From: Gadus chalcogrammus
Taxonomy: Eukaryota; Chordata; Actinopteri; Gadiformes; Gadidae
Assembly: GCF_026213295.1 (NCBI RefSeq)
Contig: NC_079427.1
Location: forward strand, 30,773,184-30,837,183
DNA length: 64,000 nt
Direction: 5' to 3'
The notes below the pieces were generated by a model that was not told the origin of the DNA, did no database searches, and was given only the letters and a program-made list of their open reading frames with translations. The position numbers and the translations under genes were made by a program. Shown here in pieces: positions 48,111-58,789 of the stretch (within the stretch, counting starts at the first letter, position 1; every line of letters starts with the position of its first letter).

Positions 48111-51100
48111 GTAGGTGTGGTCCCCTCTCCCCTGGCCCCTATACATTTGATCCCAACAGAATGCTGGTTTTCACAACCCCTGTAATAGTAGTTGAATGGT
48201 CTAGGTGAGTCACGCTTGGTTTGTCCCAGATATCGGTTTGGTTGACAATCTCCTCTTTCACCTTTATGATCCCCGGCCAGTTCTGCTTTAGATGGTTTCA
48301 GAAATTGTGTTCCTGTGTGTATGTACTCCAACATGAATGTCTGTCCTAGCAGGAGAGGAAAGGCTATTTTCACTACTTAGCTTATACTATTGAACCTCTT
48401 TCTTTTAAAAAAGTGTTTTTGTAAAAGTAAACCATTTTAAAGTGCAATTATCATTGCATTTAGATCCTTTGACCTCAAGTACAGAATCTAGATGAAAAGG
48501 TTATAAGCACGTCCAAAGCTTTTGTGAATACCTCAGGGTACCAGTGGAGTCTTAAAAGCATTAAAAAAAGTATTGCATTTCATTTTCCCAAATTAAGGCC
48601 TTAAAAGTATTGAATTTCATCTTTAAAGTCTTGCATTTTTTCACGGAGGTCTTCATTTTTTAAAATGTTTTACATTATCAATAAATTTAGTCTAATATCG
48701 TAACCTAGCATGAATCAAATATTCTTTGTCATGTCCATGAGGTAAAACATTCTGGAATCTTTTGCTCCTATTTCAATAATCATCCTATCAAGTATCAATG
48801 CACAAATATCAGCTGCACTTTCTCGCTCTCTTCTCTTGGACAGCGAGTTAACAGACACATCAGCACCCACATAGCCCCGCCTCCTCTCACTCATTTGCCG
48901 TCTCTGGCAGTGCACTAGTCTCAATGTTGTGTGACTTTGTTAAAAGAAGCATGTCAAGTGCAGCTCCTCCACGACCGGTTTAGGTAGAGAAAGAAAACTT
49001 AAGGATTTCTGTTTAGAAGTACTTTGGCTTTGAGGCAAATTAACAAGGAAAATCAAAATAAGTTTAACCCATATGCAAGAACAAGGTTTGGGTTTCATAA
49101 ATGCAAATACACAGCATTAGCGATCTTTTTCATGAAATTGGACCTATACAAACTATGCATTATATGAAAAGCTGAGCCTCCACTGTTTCCAACAGTCCAA
49201 ACCATATCACTCTGCGACTAAAACTCGTAAATACAAATCAGAAACAAACTTCCCCTACTCTTTTTACAACCCAAAAAGTTAGTTTTTTTACCCTTGGTTT
49301 TTTGGTACTCAAAGTTGTGTTTTGGTTGCATTAAAACACCAGAAACAGATAATCCTGTGTCTTGGCCCAATTTTGCCACTAAACATGGTGCGTACAATCT
49401 ATGACCAAGAAAGAAAAGTTTCTGAGGAAAACGGTAAATTGCCTTCAATCAGAACACATGTCCTTCATCGCTATCTGGTGGCCATATGGTGTATTTGCGA
49501 GATTTTGGCTTGGTGTCATTCAATTAAATTTGCCCTGGACTTTCAATAGAGTAGCCTGGCTCCGCCCGCCTAAGTACTTCCGCTAAATTTTAATTTGCCT
49601 ACAGTACTACGTCTGGGTTTGCGGTATATTCCTGGGTCAAAATTTTGTGCGTCCAATTAGCGAACAGAGGGAGTGGCTGAGAACAACGAAATTGAAGTCA
49701 GCTCTCGTTGGCGGACATCTTCACGCACGGTGTTTGGTTTGTTTACAGCCTGCGCGCAACGTGATTCCCGCCCAAATGTAAGCGATTGGTTATGGCAGAT
49801 CCAGAGTGGCACTGGGCAGATCCAATAGTTTTAAACTTCAACAGACACCCGCCTTCACGTGAGTTAACGTTAGTCAATTGAGTGGGTCCAGACTCTATGT
49901 GCAAATTAAATTAAGTACGAGAGTTTGGTAGGACCAGGCTATCAATAGAGGGGACAAGTGTCAAAATTGTAAAATGGGTGCTCAAGATATATAACCTGTT
50001 TGTGTCTGATAGTACAACAGGGCTACCAACTGAAAATGACCAACTGATCATTATTTCAGGTGGAAATGTTATCTTCCATTTATGCTGTGTTATAGCTTTA
50101 TCCACTCTAACCAAGTAGTTTCCACATTGAATGTTTAACTTGCACAACAATCGTTCTTTTGTTTTCCCTGTGATATCAAAAATGGTTTAGAATATCAATA
50201 TTTTTTAAAGGTATTGTATCGAAGTAAAAAAATCCAGTATCGTGACAACACTACCTCGCAGTCACGTGACTACCGTTACGTAGCTTTGCGTTGCCACTGC
50301 TTCCTTGCAGACCCTCTCTGCGGGCGACGCAGTGGTGACGACTCAAGCCTTCCGTCGCCTATTATTACTGTGTAGCTTGCGCAAAACAGTGTTTAAAATC
50401 AAAAGTCTTGAAAGAAGGTCGGGAGAGATCATTGGGAAGTGTTGTATAAATAATAAACAATAAAATATAAAATAAATGTACAGATTAAATCTATTTGATT
50501 GTTTGGTAAGGGTTAGGCCGCTTGGGCCTGAGACTCTTTCAGGGGCATGCTGTCATTATTTTAGGTTTAATCTTGTGTTTAATATGATTTATTCAGACAG
50601 AATGGATGCGATATAGGTATTACATTTCATTTGAAGTGGGATTAAAAAGGTCTTAAATATAGGTTTGGGTAGGGGTGGGACAAGATTTCCCTGCTCCTCG
50701 AGGTGGCGCTCAACACATGAATGAAGGGAACTTGAACAGAAGTTAACTAACCAAAGACGAGTAAATGAAAAACTCAGTTTGGACCATGAATAAAGACCAA
50801 AATCCAGCACTTTCCACCAATCCACCATTTCAGTTATTTTGTATTCATCGTGAGACATGTACAGTGTCGTGATGCATCGTTAGGGGATTGTCTAACAATT
50901 TATAGATAATTGCGGAATCGCTGTCTGGTGATATTATCGGTATCGCGGGCCATGGATCACATCATGAGGTACCCTGCGATTCCCCCCCTACTCAACAACC
51001 AGTTTATGAAGGCTTATTAACGTTTTCAACCTCTTCTCCCACCTCAGGTCAGAAGAGGTGGGGCAGGTACCCTGCACCTCCAGGATTGTCAAACCTATAT

Positions 51101-51372
51101 TTAAGACCTTTTTTTTTTAAGGGTTCACCTCAGAGCGTTTGTGCTGAAACCATATCGATGAGATGAAGCTACCTCATTGAGATGGTCTCAGCATCTTAAT
51201 GCTGAAACCTCTACATCTTTATTTAAGGTAGTTGTGAGAAATGTTCATACAGTTAACTTTACAGAACACAAGTTGACTACGATTAGTGTTGATAATTATT
51301 CAACAAATCTCTCTCTACTGGCTATGTATATAATAAAACCCCACAAATAATGAGTATGATGTCGAAATTAAT
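48111..51372. other. Long intron before the eIF4E-binding exon, repeat-rich
   Basis: 48540-48660 is a [18 protein letters not shown] repeat related to 15758-15930. About 49100-50255 is a second copy of the repeat seen at 16830-17640, ending ccagtatcgtgacaaca. It contains the insertion 49551-49941. No host coding sequence seen. Confidence 0.55.
49551..49941. mobile_element. Short hAT-like insertion, TSD TCAATAGA
   Basis: Starts GTAGCCTGGCTCCGCC and ends GGACCAGGCTA, flanked by TCAATAGA at 49543-49550 and 49942-49949. The related repeat at about 17236-17270 has the uninterrupted (empty) site, confirming the borders. Confidence 0.85.
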
Positions 51373-52126
51373 GGACAATTCCGGTATTTTGAACATTGAG
51401 CCCCCTTTCTGGTTTGTCTAGGATGAAATAGAGTGGTTAACACAGACATTTTGAATTATGGTCCTGTCTCGAGTATTTGGCTAATTTCAAGTCGCCCCTG
51501 CCTGCTTCACAATGGCTGGTTATGTGCATTCAAAAACACCCCTAAACGTTTGTTTTCAGAAACGTGAAACTCTTCGAGTGGTTAGTGGTGTTAGTTGATG
51601 TTCCTAATCGAGTGTCGTAGGAAAATACAGTTTCTGTCGTGTTTTATTTTGCAATTTTGTAAATCGGCATTTTGTAAATTAAACAGAAACCAGACCGGAA
51701 ACGGAAAGGGGGGTGGTTGTAGACTCTTCGCTCGGTTCTAGCCCTACTATTGATACGGAGAACCGAGCGAAAAAAGTACAGGACCGGAAACCGTTTCCGG
51801 TTCCAGTGCGGTTTCCGTTTCATTTACAAAATGCAGATTTACAAAATGCCACATAAAACACGACAGAAACTGTATTTCGCTACGATACCTGATTTAAAAT
51901 AATCAACGAACACCACTAACCACTCGAAGAGTTTCACATTTCTGAAAGGAACGTTATGGGGTGTTTTTCAATGCAAATAGCAAGCCATTTTCAAGCACGC
52001 AGGGGCGATTTGAAATTAGCCAAATACTCGAGACAGGACCAATATTCAAAATTCCGGTGTTAACCACTCTATTTCATCCTAGACAACCAGAAAAGGGGCT
52101 CAATGTTCAAAATAACGGAATTATCC
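51373..52126. mobile_element. Foldback element with ~330-bp inverted arms
   Basis: Left arm about 51373-51705 and right arm about 51800-52126 are near-perfect reverse complements; the ~95-bp spacer has its own small stem (ctcggttct / agaaccgag). One arm is related to 1880-2125 and 29395-29640. Confidence 0.9.
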
Positions 52127-52642
52127 TTTAAGTAAATGGACGTTACGCAAAAATTGGCTGATATTTGGCCGCTCTTCTGTCCTCCATACCGTACTGGAGT
52201 CACTGAACAGCTTGTTTCCTGGGAATCGTTCCTCACTGGATGAGGACTCCTCTCGATCCCTCTTTATCTCTGTTCTTTAGGTTCCTCTAAAACGGGGGCC
52301 CGGCTTTCTGGTTGTAGCTCTTGATTGGCGGCGTGAACACAGCACACTTGTTCTGAGATTTAAAGAAATGAGGATCAGAGAAAAGGTAGAACTTGAGAGT
52401 AAGATGGGAGCAGGACAAATGATCCGCCTACGGCCCTGCTAAATATCTTGTGTAAGCTGGTTATTAAGAACCGTGTCCATCAAAAACCCTGGCTGGGGTT
52501 CCTTCATCATCTCCGAACTTGAGGAAAGATTTGACTGAGGATCATAACAGGACTATAGAGCAGAGGGAGAACCTCAAACTGTGGAATATGCAGGAGCTCC
52601 AGGTCCAGTTTCACTCTTAAGAGCATCTGTGTTGGCTCCCCA

Positions 52643-52851
52643 CGTGTATCAGCCCAGACTGACTCCCCCTGTCCTCCCCTCTTAGCCCAGGCGGACTCCC
52701 CCTGTCCTCCCCTCTCAGACCAGACTAACTCCCCCTGTCCTCCCCTCTCAGCCCAGACCGACTCCCCCTGTCCTCCCCTCTCAGCCCAAACCGACTCCCC
52801 CTGTCCTCCCCTCTCAGCCCAGACTGACTCTCCCTGTCCTCCCCCGTCCAG
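52643..52851 (+). repeat. Minisatellite (33 bp) running into an exon acceptor
   Basis: Units of cagcccagactgactccccc + tgtcctcccctct, five to six copies; the last unit supplies the pyrimidine tract and AG of the eIF4E-binding exon. Confidence 0.93.
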
Positions 52852-52985
52852 AACAATGGAAGCCCTTGGACCCCGAGGAGAAGAAGAAGTACGACCGGGA
52901 CTTCCTGCTGAAATGCCGCTTCATCTCGGCCTGCATGAGCAAGCCTGAAGGCCTGCCAGCCATCACTGACGTAGTGCTGGACAAG
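52852..52985 (+). CDS. eif4g1: eif4g1 eIF4E-binding exon
   Basis: A 134-nt exon, phase 1 in and phase 0 out, acceptor cccccgtccag, donor gtgttg. It encodes [20 protein letters not shown] followed by [20 protein letters not shown] and [12 protein letters not shown] is the canonical YxxxxL-hydrophobic eIF4E-binding motif. The two residues right after it are K-C where the human protein has G-F, a local change to a normally hydrophobic surface. The acceptor sits at the end of a minisatellite. Confidence 0.96.
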
Positions 52986-53741
52986 GTGTTGACACATGCA
53001 CATGCACACGCACACATACACGTACACCAGTACATTTGCACACGTACACGTACACCAGTACACATACAAGCACATACACCCGTACATACACACACGTACG
53101 TGTACGTACTAGGGCTTTGACTCCGAACTTTGTTATTCGAATATCAAAAAATAAATAAAAATTCGAACAAATATTATGCAGCCCTTAATATTCAAACCTG
53201 TTATGGGCAGGGCAAGAGGGAGAGACGCCGGAGAACCCGACGCAGACCAGTTACAATAGCAACGCCTGTAAATAAACCTCGCGAAGCCCAATCCAGGTCT
53301 TACTGAAGGCATTTAATGGTCAAAATATTATTTAGAAATATTTGAATATTAATATAAATAAACAAACAAACTTTGAAAATGATTTTTGGGCAAAAGTCAA
53401 AGCCCTAGTACGTACACACACGTACGTACACACACACACACACGTACACGTACAGGCGCATCAGTACATGTGCAACAGTACACGCACACCAGTACACACT
53501 CGCACGTACATGCATGTACACACGAACCAGTACACACACACCAGTACACACACGTACACATACACGGACACCAGTAGACCACACAGATCACAGCGGGTTC
53601 ACTGGACCCTACACTGACCCTCAGTAGACCACACAGAACACAGCAGGTTCATTGGAAGCCCAGCTCATCTTCACTTGAATGTGACCTCGGACACTAGATC
53701 TTCAGTAGACCACTCTCCTCACGTTCCTTCCTTTCTGACAG
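52986..53741. repeat. Intron of ACAC/GTAC repeats with a small hAT
   Basis: Imperfect cacacgtacac and agtacacac arrays at 52990-53109 and 53408-53580, split by the hAT at 53110-53407. Confidence 0.85.
53110..53407. mobile_element. Small hAT-type element, TSD GTACGTAC
   Basis: Ends TAGGGCTTTGACTCCGAA and AAAAGTCAAAGCCCTA, with perfect 8-bp target duplications GTACGTAC at 53102-53109 and 53408-53415 (within a GTAC-rich array, so the exact match has a slightly lower weight). 298 bp, AT-rich, non-coding. Confidence 0.88.
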
Positions 53742-53936
53742 GCAAATAAGACCCCTCTGCGCCAGTCCGAGCCCATTCGCTGCCCCGGCATGAACTTTGG
53801 CCCTGACTTCACGCCCGCCTTCGCCACCTTCAGTGGCAGGTCTGGCATGGGAGGCGGAGGAGGAGGAGGAGGTGGAGGAGGCGGAGGTGTTGGAGGAGGA
53901 GGAGGAGGAGGAGGAGGCGGCGGAGGCAGAGGACCT
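53742..53936 (+). CDS. eif4g1: eif4g1 exon with polyglycine linker
   Basis: A 195-nt exon in phase 0/0, acceptor ctttctgacag, donor gtaagt. It begins ANKTPLRQSEPIRCPGMNFG and PDFTPAFATFSGRSGM (human ANKTPLRPLDP..GPDFTPSFANLGR) and then has 13 glycines, a valine, and 12 glycines before RGP. In human this is an RGG-like RNA-binding linker; here it has become almost pure glycine through GGA expansion. Confidence 0.93.
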
Positions 53937-53944
53937 GTAAGTGG

Positions 53945-54565
53945 CCAACCATTTTATTGGGGGTTCAAGTGCGTTTCATGTCATGTGGGGGGGTTCCACA
54001 GTGTTTCATGACGTTTGGGGGTTCCAGTGTGTTTCATGTCGTTGGGGGGGTTCCAGAGTGTCTCATGTCGTTGGGGGGTTCCAGTGTGTTTCATGTCGTT
54101 GGGAGTTCCAGTGTGTCTCATGTGGTTGGGGGGGTTCCAGTGTGTCTCATGTCGTTGGGGGGTTCCAGTGTGTCTCATGTGTTTGGGGGGGTTCCAGTGT
54201 GTTTCATGTTGTCAGGGGGAGTTCCAGTGTGTTTCATGTCTTTGGGGGGTTCCAGTTTGTTTCATGTCTTTGGGGGGTTCCAGTGTGTTTCATGTCTTTT
54301 GGGGGTTCCAGTGTGTTTCATGTCGTTGGGGGGGTTCCAGTGTGTTTCATGTCTTTGGGGGATTCCAGTGTGTTTCGTGTCGTTAGGGGGGGTTCCAGTG
54401 TATTTCATGTCGTTGGGGGGTTCCAGTGTGTTTCATGTCTTTGGGGGGTTCCAGTGGGTTTCATGTAGTTGGGGGGGGGGGGTTACAGTGGGTTTCATGT
54501 ATTTGGGGGGTTCCAGTGGGTTTCATGTATTTTGGGGGTTCCAGTGGGTTTCATGTCGTTCAGTG
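53945..54565 (+). repeat. Minisatellite filling a whole intron (unit about 30 bp)
   Basis: About 20 units of ggttccagtgtgtttcatgt + cgttgggggg. The intron is 53937-54590, so only about 9 nt at the 5' end and 25 nt at the 3' end are not repeat. Confidence 0.96.
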
Positions 54566-54590
54566 CCTAACCTCTGTCCCCCGCCTGTAG

Positions 54591-55016
54591 CCTCCAGGCA
54601 TGGGCATGGGCATGAACATGGCCGGACCGCGCCGCCTCCAACAGGGGAAGGGGCCGCGCAAGATCATCACCAGCATGTCCCTGGGAGAGGACGTGCAGCT
54701 GAACAAGGCGGAAAAGGCCTGGAAGCCGGGCGTGAAGAAGGCCACGCGGGCCGGTGGGCGTGAGCCGGAGGAGGCGGCGGCGGGCGAGGGGGAGGACCCC
54801 GAGCACCTTAAGACCCAGGAGCTATTCAAGCGTGTGCGCAGTGTGCTCAACAAGCTGACGCCGCAGATGTTCCAGGCGCTAATGAAGCAGGTGATGGAGC
54901 TCCAGATCGACACAGAGGAGCGGCTGAAGGGAGTCATCGACCTCATCTTCGAGAAGGCCATCTCGGAGCCCAACTTCTCCGTGGCCTACGCCAACATGTG
55001 CCGCTGCCTCTTGGGG
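54591..55016 (+). CDS. eif4g1: eif4g1 exon, start of MIF4G domain
   Basis: A 426-nt exon in phase 0/0, acceptor ccgcctgtag, donor gtaggt. It encodes [20 protein letters not shown], then [20 protein letters not shown] and WKPG, then the first MIF4G helices ([20 protein letters not shown] ... [22 protein letters not shown]). MIF4G is a HEAT-type domain binding eIF4A and RNA. The glycine/methionine repeat at the start (GMGMGM) extends the glycine-rich linker. Confidence 0.96.
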
Positions 55017-55432
55017 GTAGGTGGCTGCTCCTGTTGTCAACCCAGGGGCATGCTTATCCTCTGTTTAGCCTCTCTTTAGCCTCTGCTTCGGCAAGCTGCC
55101 AATTCAAAGGGCAACCTGCACGTCTGCCTCCCCGCTTCATTCATGTTAGGGGAAAGTATGTTGCAAATAGATCTTCTTTTTTCCCATTACTTCATATTTT
55201 TCGATGGAACAATGGGGTCGTATTTATAATGCAATGTGCACCTGAAAATGAATACACTAGGCTGGATGGGACATCACACATAAGACAAGCGCGAATGTTA
55301 CATTAAAGCAGAATTACAGTTTAGTACTTCATACTTTCCTCGCATTATCAACCAGGGACAACGAAGAGGCTCACCGAACAGACCTGAGATGGGTGTGTTA
55401 ACTGGTGTTTTAACTGGTGTGTTTCCCCCCAG
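55017..55432. other. Intron within the MIF4G domain, nothing else seen
   Basis: Unremarkable sequence between two MIF4G exons. Confidence 0.7.
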
Positions 55433-55579
55433 CTCAAAGTCGGCACCACGGACAAACCAGGGCAGACGGTAAACTTCCGGAAGCTGCTGCTGAACCGCTG
55501 CCAGAAGGAGTTTGAGAAGGACAAGGACGACGATGAGTTCTTTGAGAAGAAGCAGAAGGAGCTGGACGCCGCCTCTGAG
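55433..55579 (+). CDS. eif4g1: eif4g1 MIF4G exon ([20 protein letters not shown]...)
   Basis: A 147-nt exon in phase 0/0, acceptor tttccccccag, donor gtaagg. It encodes MIF4G residues [20 protein letters not shown] and [16 protein letters not shown], near-identical to human. The intron downstream opens with a minisatellite 10 nt after the donor. Confidence 0.97.
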
Positions 55580-55589
55580 GTAAGGTTGA

Positions 55590-55775
55590 CCTCCACTGTT
55601 CACCGGCTCGGGGGACCACCACACACCCCTCTTCACCGGCCCGGCGGACCACCACACACCAAACTGTTCACTGGCCCGGTAGACCAGCACACAGAACTGT
55701 TCACCGGCCCGGTAGACCACCACACATCACTGTTCACCGGCGGGGAGGACCACCACACACCACTGCTCACCTGAT
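55590..55775 (+). repeat. Minisatellite just after an exon donor (unit about 31 bp)
   Basis: Five to six units of tgttcaccggcccggtagac + caccacacac, beginning about 10 nt after the donor at 55580. Confidence 0.93.
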
Positions 55776-56011
55776 CCCCCTCAGACTGTGGTTGTCCCCT
55801 GACTCAAACTACACAAATAAACAGAAACAGTGCAAGGCAATGCAGAATAGAAACGCACATCTGTAGTCGACTGTCTTTATACATTTTAGGGGATTTTTCT
55901 AAAGTTTTTTAACCAAAGCAAGTCACAACCACACATTCACATACCGACGGCAGAGTCAACCAGGCAGGGCGACAGCCAGCTCCTCAGGACCAGTCAGGGT
56001 AAGGCTTCTTA

Positions 56012-56550
56012 GGCCGTGTTCACATCTAGCGGTTTTTTAAATCTGCCAGCGCTTGTTTTACATTATATTCCTATGGAGCAGAGCGTTTCTGGAAAAAGTC
56101 ACAGCCGTTTTTTTAAACGCCTCCCAGCGTTTTTTTCTGCCATACGGAGCGTTGAAAAAAGTTCAACTTTCAGGAAGAAAGCGGCTGACGTCAGGCGTCT
56201 TTTGGGCAACTGACCAATCACAAGCAGAACAGTGACACTTCGTCACGAAGGAAACTCTCAACAGTCAAAACAAGAAACAATGGCAGACAAATCACTCGGG
56301 AAAGTGCAGTTGGAGCGATTAATAGTTTTAATTACAGAACATGTCGAGATCTACGACATGTCTAATTGGCTCTAGCCTGGATACATAGTAGGCGAGAAAC
56401 GTCGGGTCTAGAATGGGTTCTTTGCTATGCGATAAAAAAAACGCTCTCGGCGCTTTTAGGGCAAAAAATGCTGCCAGCTTTTCTTTTTGTTGAAAAAACG
56501 GTCAGCTCAACTTTTCCCTATTACAAAAAACGCTAGATGTGAACACGGCC
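56012..56550. mobile_element. PIF/Harbinger-like MITE, TSD TTA
   Basis: Ends GGCCGTGTTCACATCTAGCG and CGCTAGATGTGAACACGGCC are perfect 20-bp inverted repeats flanked by TTA at 56009-56011 and 56551-56553, the 3-bp TWA target of Harbinger elements. 539 bp, non-coding. A broken inverted relative is at 57905-58120. Confidence 0.87.
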
Positions 56551-56595
56551 TTACTCAGGGAAACCTCAACACTCGGCCAGGATTGAACTAGCAAC

Positions 56596-56972
56596 TAGGG
56601 GTGTGCCAAAAAATCGATTCATATAAGAATCGCGATTCTCATTTACCGGTACTACGATTTCAGAATCGATATAAAATTGTTACTTAAGCAATATGTGATA
56701 TTGCTTTTATGCAACAGTTGCAACAATTCCATCTAAGCATGGATAAATGTTCAAAAGTTAATAAATGTGAAAAAGACACTTGAATGTCTCCATTTTTCAT
56801 TCTGTCTTGCAAAGCAGACTGGAGCAGATCATGAGGATCCTTTGCACACCTAAAGATTGAAGCAGAAATCATTATGAATCAAATCGTTTTGAATTGAAAA
56901 TCTATTTTGAATCGAATCGTATCCCCAAAAATCGGAATCGAATCGTGAGATAGTAAAAGATTCCCACCCCTA
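56596..56972. mobile_element. hAT-type MITE, TSD CTAGCAAC/CTAGCATC
   Basis: Ends TAGGGGTGTGCCAAAAAATC and AAGATTCCCACCCCTA with 7/8 matching target duplications at 56588-56595 and 56973-56980. 377 bp with repeated aatcg words. Confidence 0.8.
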
Positions 56973-57126
56973 CTAGCATCCTTCCAGTTACCAGTCAACC
57001 CGCTCAACTTCCTGAGCTACTGCCGCCCAGGTTGGGAGGGTTTTAGACAGGAACGTAACAGATCCTTTTTGTGAGCTCCGGGGGCGTCCCTAACGCAACC
57101 ACTCTCCCCCTCTCCCTCGGGTCCAG

Positions 57127-57360
57127 GGTGAGAAGCAGAAGCTGAAGGACGCGCTGGAGGAGGCAAAGGACAAGGCCCGCCGGCGCTCGCTGGGCAACAT
57201 CAAGTTCATCGGCGAGCTGTTCAAGCTCAAGATGCTGACGGAGGTCATCATGCACGACTGCATCGTCAAGCTGCTGAAGAACCACGACGAGGAGTCCGTG
57301 GAGTGCCTGTGCCGGCTGCTCTCCACCATCGGCAAGGACCTGGACTTTGAGAAGGCCAAG
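57127..57360 (+). CDS. eif4g1: eif4g1 MIF4G exon ([20 protein letters not shown]...)
   Basis: A 234-nt exon in phase 0/0, acceptor cgggtccag, donor gtgggt. It encodes the most conserved MIF4G core: [40 protein letters not shown] and [19 protein letters not shown]. The donor is already part of a GT-rich repeat that fills the start of the intron. Confidence 0.97.
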
Positions 57361-57575
57361 GTGGGTGTGGGTGTGTGTTGTTCGGGGTGTGGGTGTGTGT
57401 TGTTCGGGGTTTGGGTATTTGTCGGTGTTGTTAGTTGTGTGTGGGTGTGCGGGTGTTGTTGGGGTATGTGTGGGTGGGTGTTGTTTGGTGTGTGGGTGTG
57501 TGTTGTTGTTGGGGGGGGGGGGGGTGTGCTGGTGTTGGGTGTGAGGATGTTGTTGGGGATGTGTATGTGTTTGTG
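57361..57575 (+). repeat. GT-rich minisatellite starting at an exon donor
   Basis: Units like gtgggtgtgtgttgttcggg begin at the donor itself (AAG|gtgggtgtg) and include a 12-G run. Confidence 0.9.
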
Positions 57576-58119
57576 TGTGTTCAGGGCAGAGATGGGACAA
57601 AGTCACTGTTTGGCAAGTCCCAAGTAAGTCCCAAGTCTTAGCAGTCAAGTCTGAGTCGAGTCCCAAGTCAAGACAGGGAAAGGCAAGTCGAGTCCAAGTC
57701 CAAGTCACACCAAAGTCGAGTCCAAGTCCTAAACTTTTTCAAGTCTTGAACAAGTCACCATGTATTTTTTCTTAATAATGTCATTATTAAGCTATTGATC
57801 ATAATTTCAACATATCACTCTGATGTACAGTGGCATTTCTTATCAATACAGTTATAATATGTTAATTGTTTCTGTCTTCAAAAGTGTTACGATATAAAAA
57901 AAAAAAAAGCTGGCAGCATTCTTTGTCCTAAAGCACAGAGAGCGTATTTTCTATCGCCTAGCAACGAATCCATTCTAGACCAGGCGTTACTCGCCTACTA
58001 CGTATCCAGGCTAGAGCCCATTAGACATGTCTTAGATCTCGACATGTTCTGTAATTACAACTATTAACGGCACTTTCCTGAGTGATTTGTCTGCCATTGT
58101 TTCTTGTTTCGACAGTTGA
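57576..58119. other. Intron with CAAGTC repeat and MITE remnant
   Basis: 57600-57760 is a CAAGTCC-rich simple repeat (agtccaagtccaagtc). 57905-58120 is an inverted, truncated relative of the Harbinger-like element at 56012-56550 (shared words agcctggatac, agatctcgacatgttctg). Confidence 0.75.
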
Positions 58120-58640
58120 GTAGTAATGTGTTGGATGGTGTAATAATTTGTTGGGTGGTGTAGACATGTGTTGGGTTGTGTCCCTTTAGTAATGTGTTGG
58201 GTTTTGTCCCTGTAGTGATGTGTTTTGGGTGGTGTACCCTGAAGTAATGTGTTGGGTGGTGTAGTCATGTGTTGGATGGTGTCCCTGTAGTGATGTGTTG
58301 GGTGTAGTCCCTGTTGTGAGATGTGGGGTTCTGTCCCTGTAGTGATGTGTTGGGTGGTGTAGTGATGTGTTGGGAGGTGTCCATGTAGTGATGTGTTGGG
58401 TGGTGTCCCTGTAGTTATTTGTTGGGTTGTGTCTCTTTAGTGATGTATTGGTTGGTGTCCCTGTAGTGATGTGTTGGAACGGTGTCCCTGTAGTGTTGTG
58501 TTGGGTGGTGTCCCTGTAGTGATGTGTTGGGTGGTGTCCCTGTAGTTATTTGTTGGGTGGTGTCCCTGTAGTAATGTATTGGTTGGTGTCCCTGTAGTGA
58601 TGTGTTGGGTGCTGTAGTAATGTATTGGTTGGTGTCCCTG
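58120..58640 (+). repeat. 26-bp minisatellite running into an exon acceptor
   Basis: About 20 units of ggtgtccctgtagtgatgtg + ttgggt. The last unit, ggtgtccctgtctcag, is the acceptor of the exon at 58647. Confidence 0.95.
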
Positions 58641-58646
58641 TCTCAG

Positions 58647-58751
58647 CCCCGGATGGAGCAGTACTTCAACCAAATGGAGAAGATCATCAAAGAGAGGAAG
58701 ACCACCTCCAGAATCCGCTTTATGCTGCAGGACGTTCTGGACCTCCGACGG
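58647..58751 (+). CDS. eif4g1: eif4g1 MIF4G end exon ([20 protein letters not shown]...)
   Basis: A 105-nt exon in phase 0/0, acceptor ccctgtctcag, donor gtaaca. It encodes 35 residues [20 protein letters not shown] and [15 protein letters not shown], the last MIF4G helices. The acceptor and its pyrimidine tract (ggtgtccctgtctcag) are the last unit of the minisatellite at 58120-58640. Confidence 0.97.
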
Positions 58752-58789
58752 GTAACACACACATACACCAAACACGCACATATGCACAC

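Noticed and set aside
47915..48208. 97-codon open frame extended past the exon
   Set aside because: Only 47906-48110 is exon; the extension is read-through into the intron after the gtaggt donor.
53941..54763. 268-codon + strand open frame with VPVCFMSLGGS repeats
   Set aside because: It reads through the intronic minisatellite and then enters the next exon in the wrong frame.
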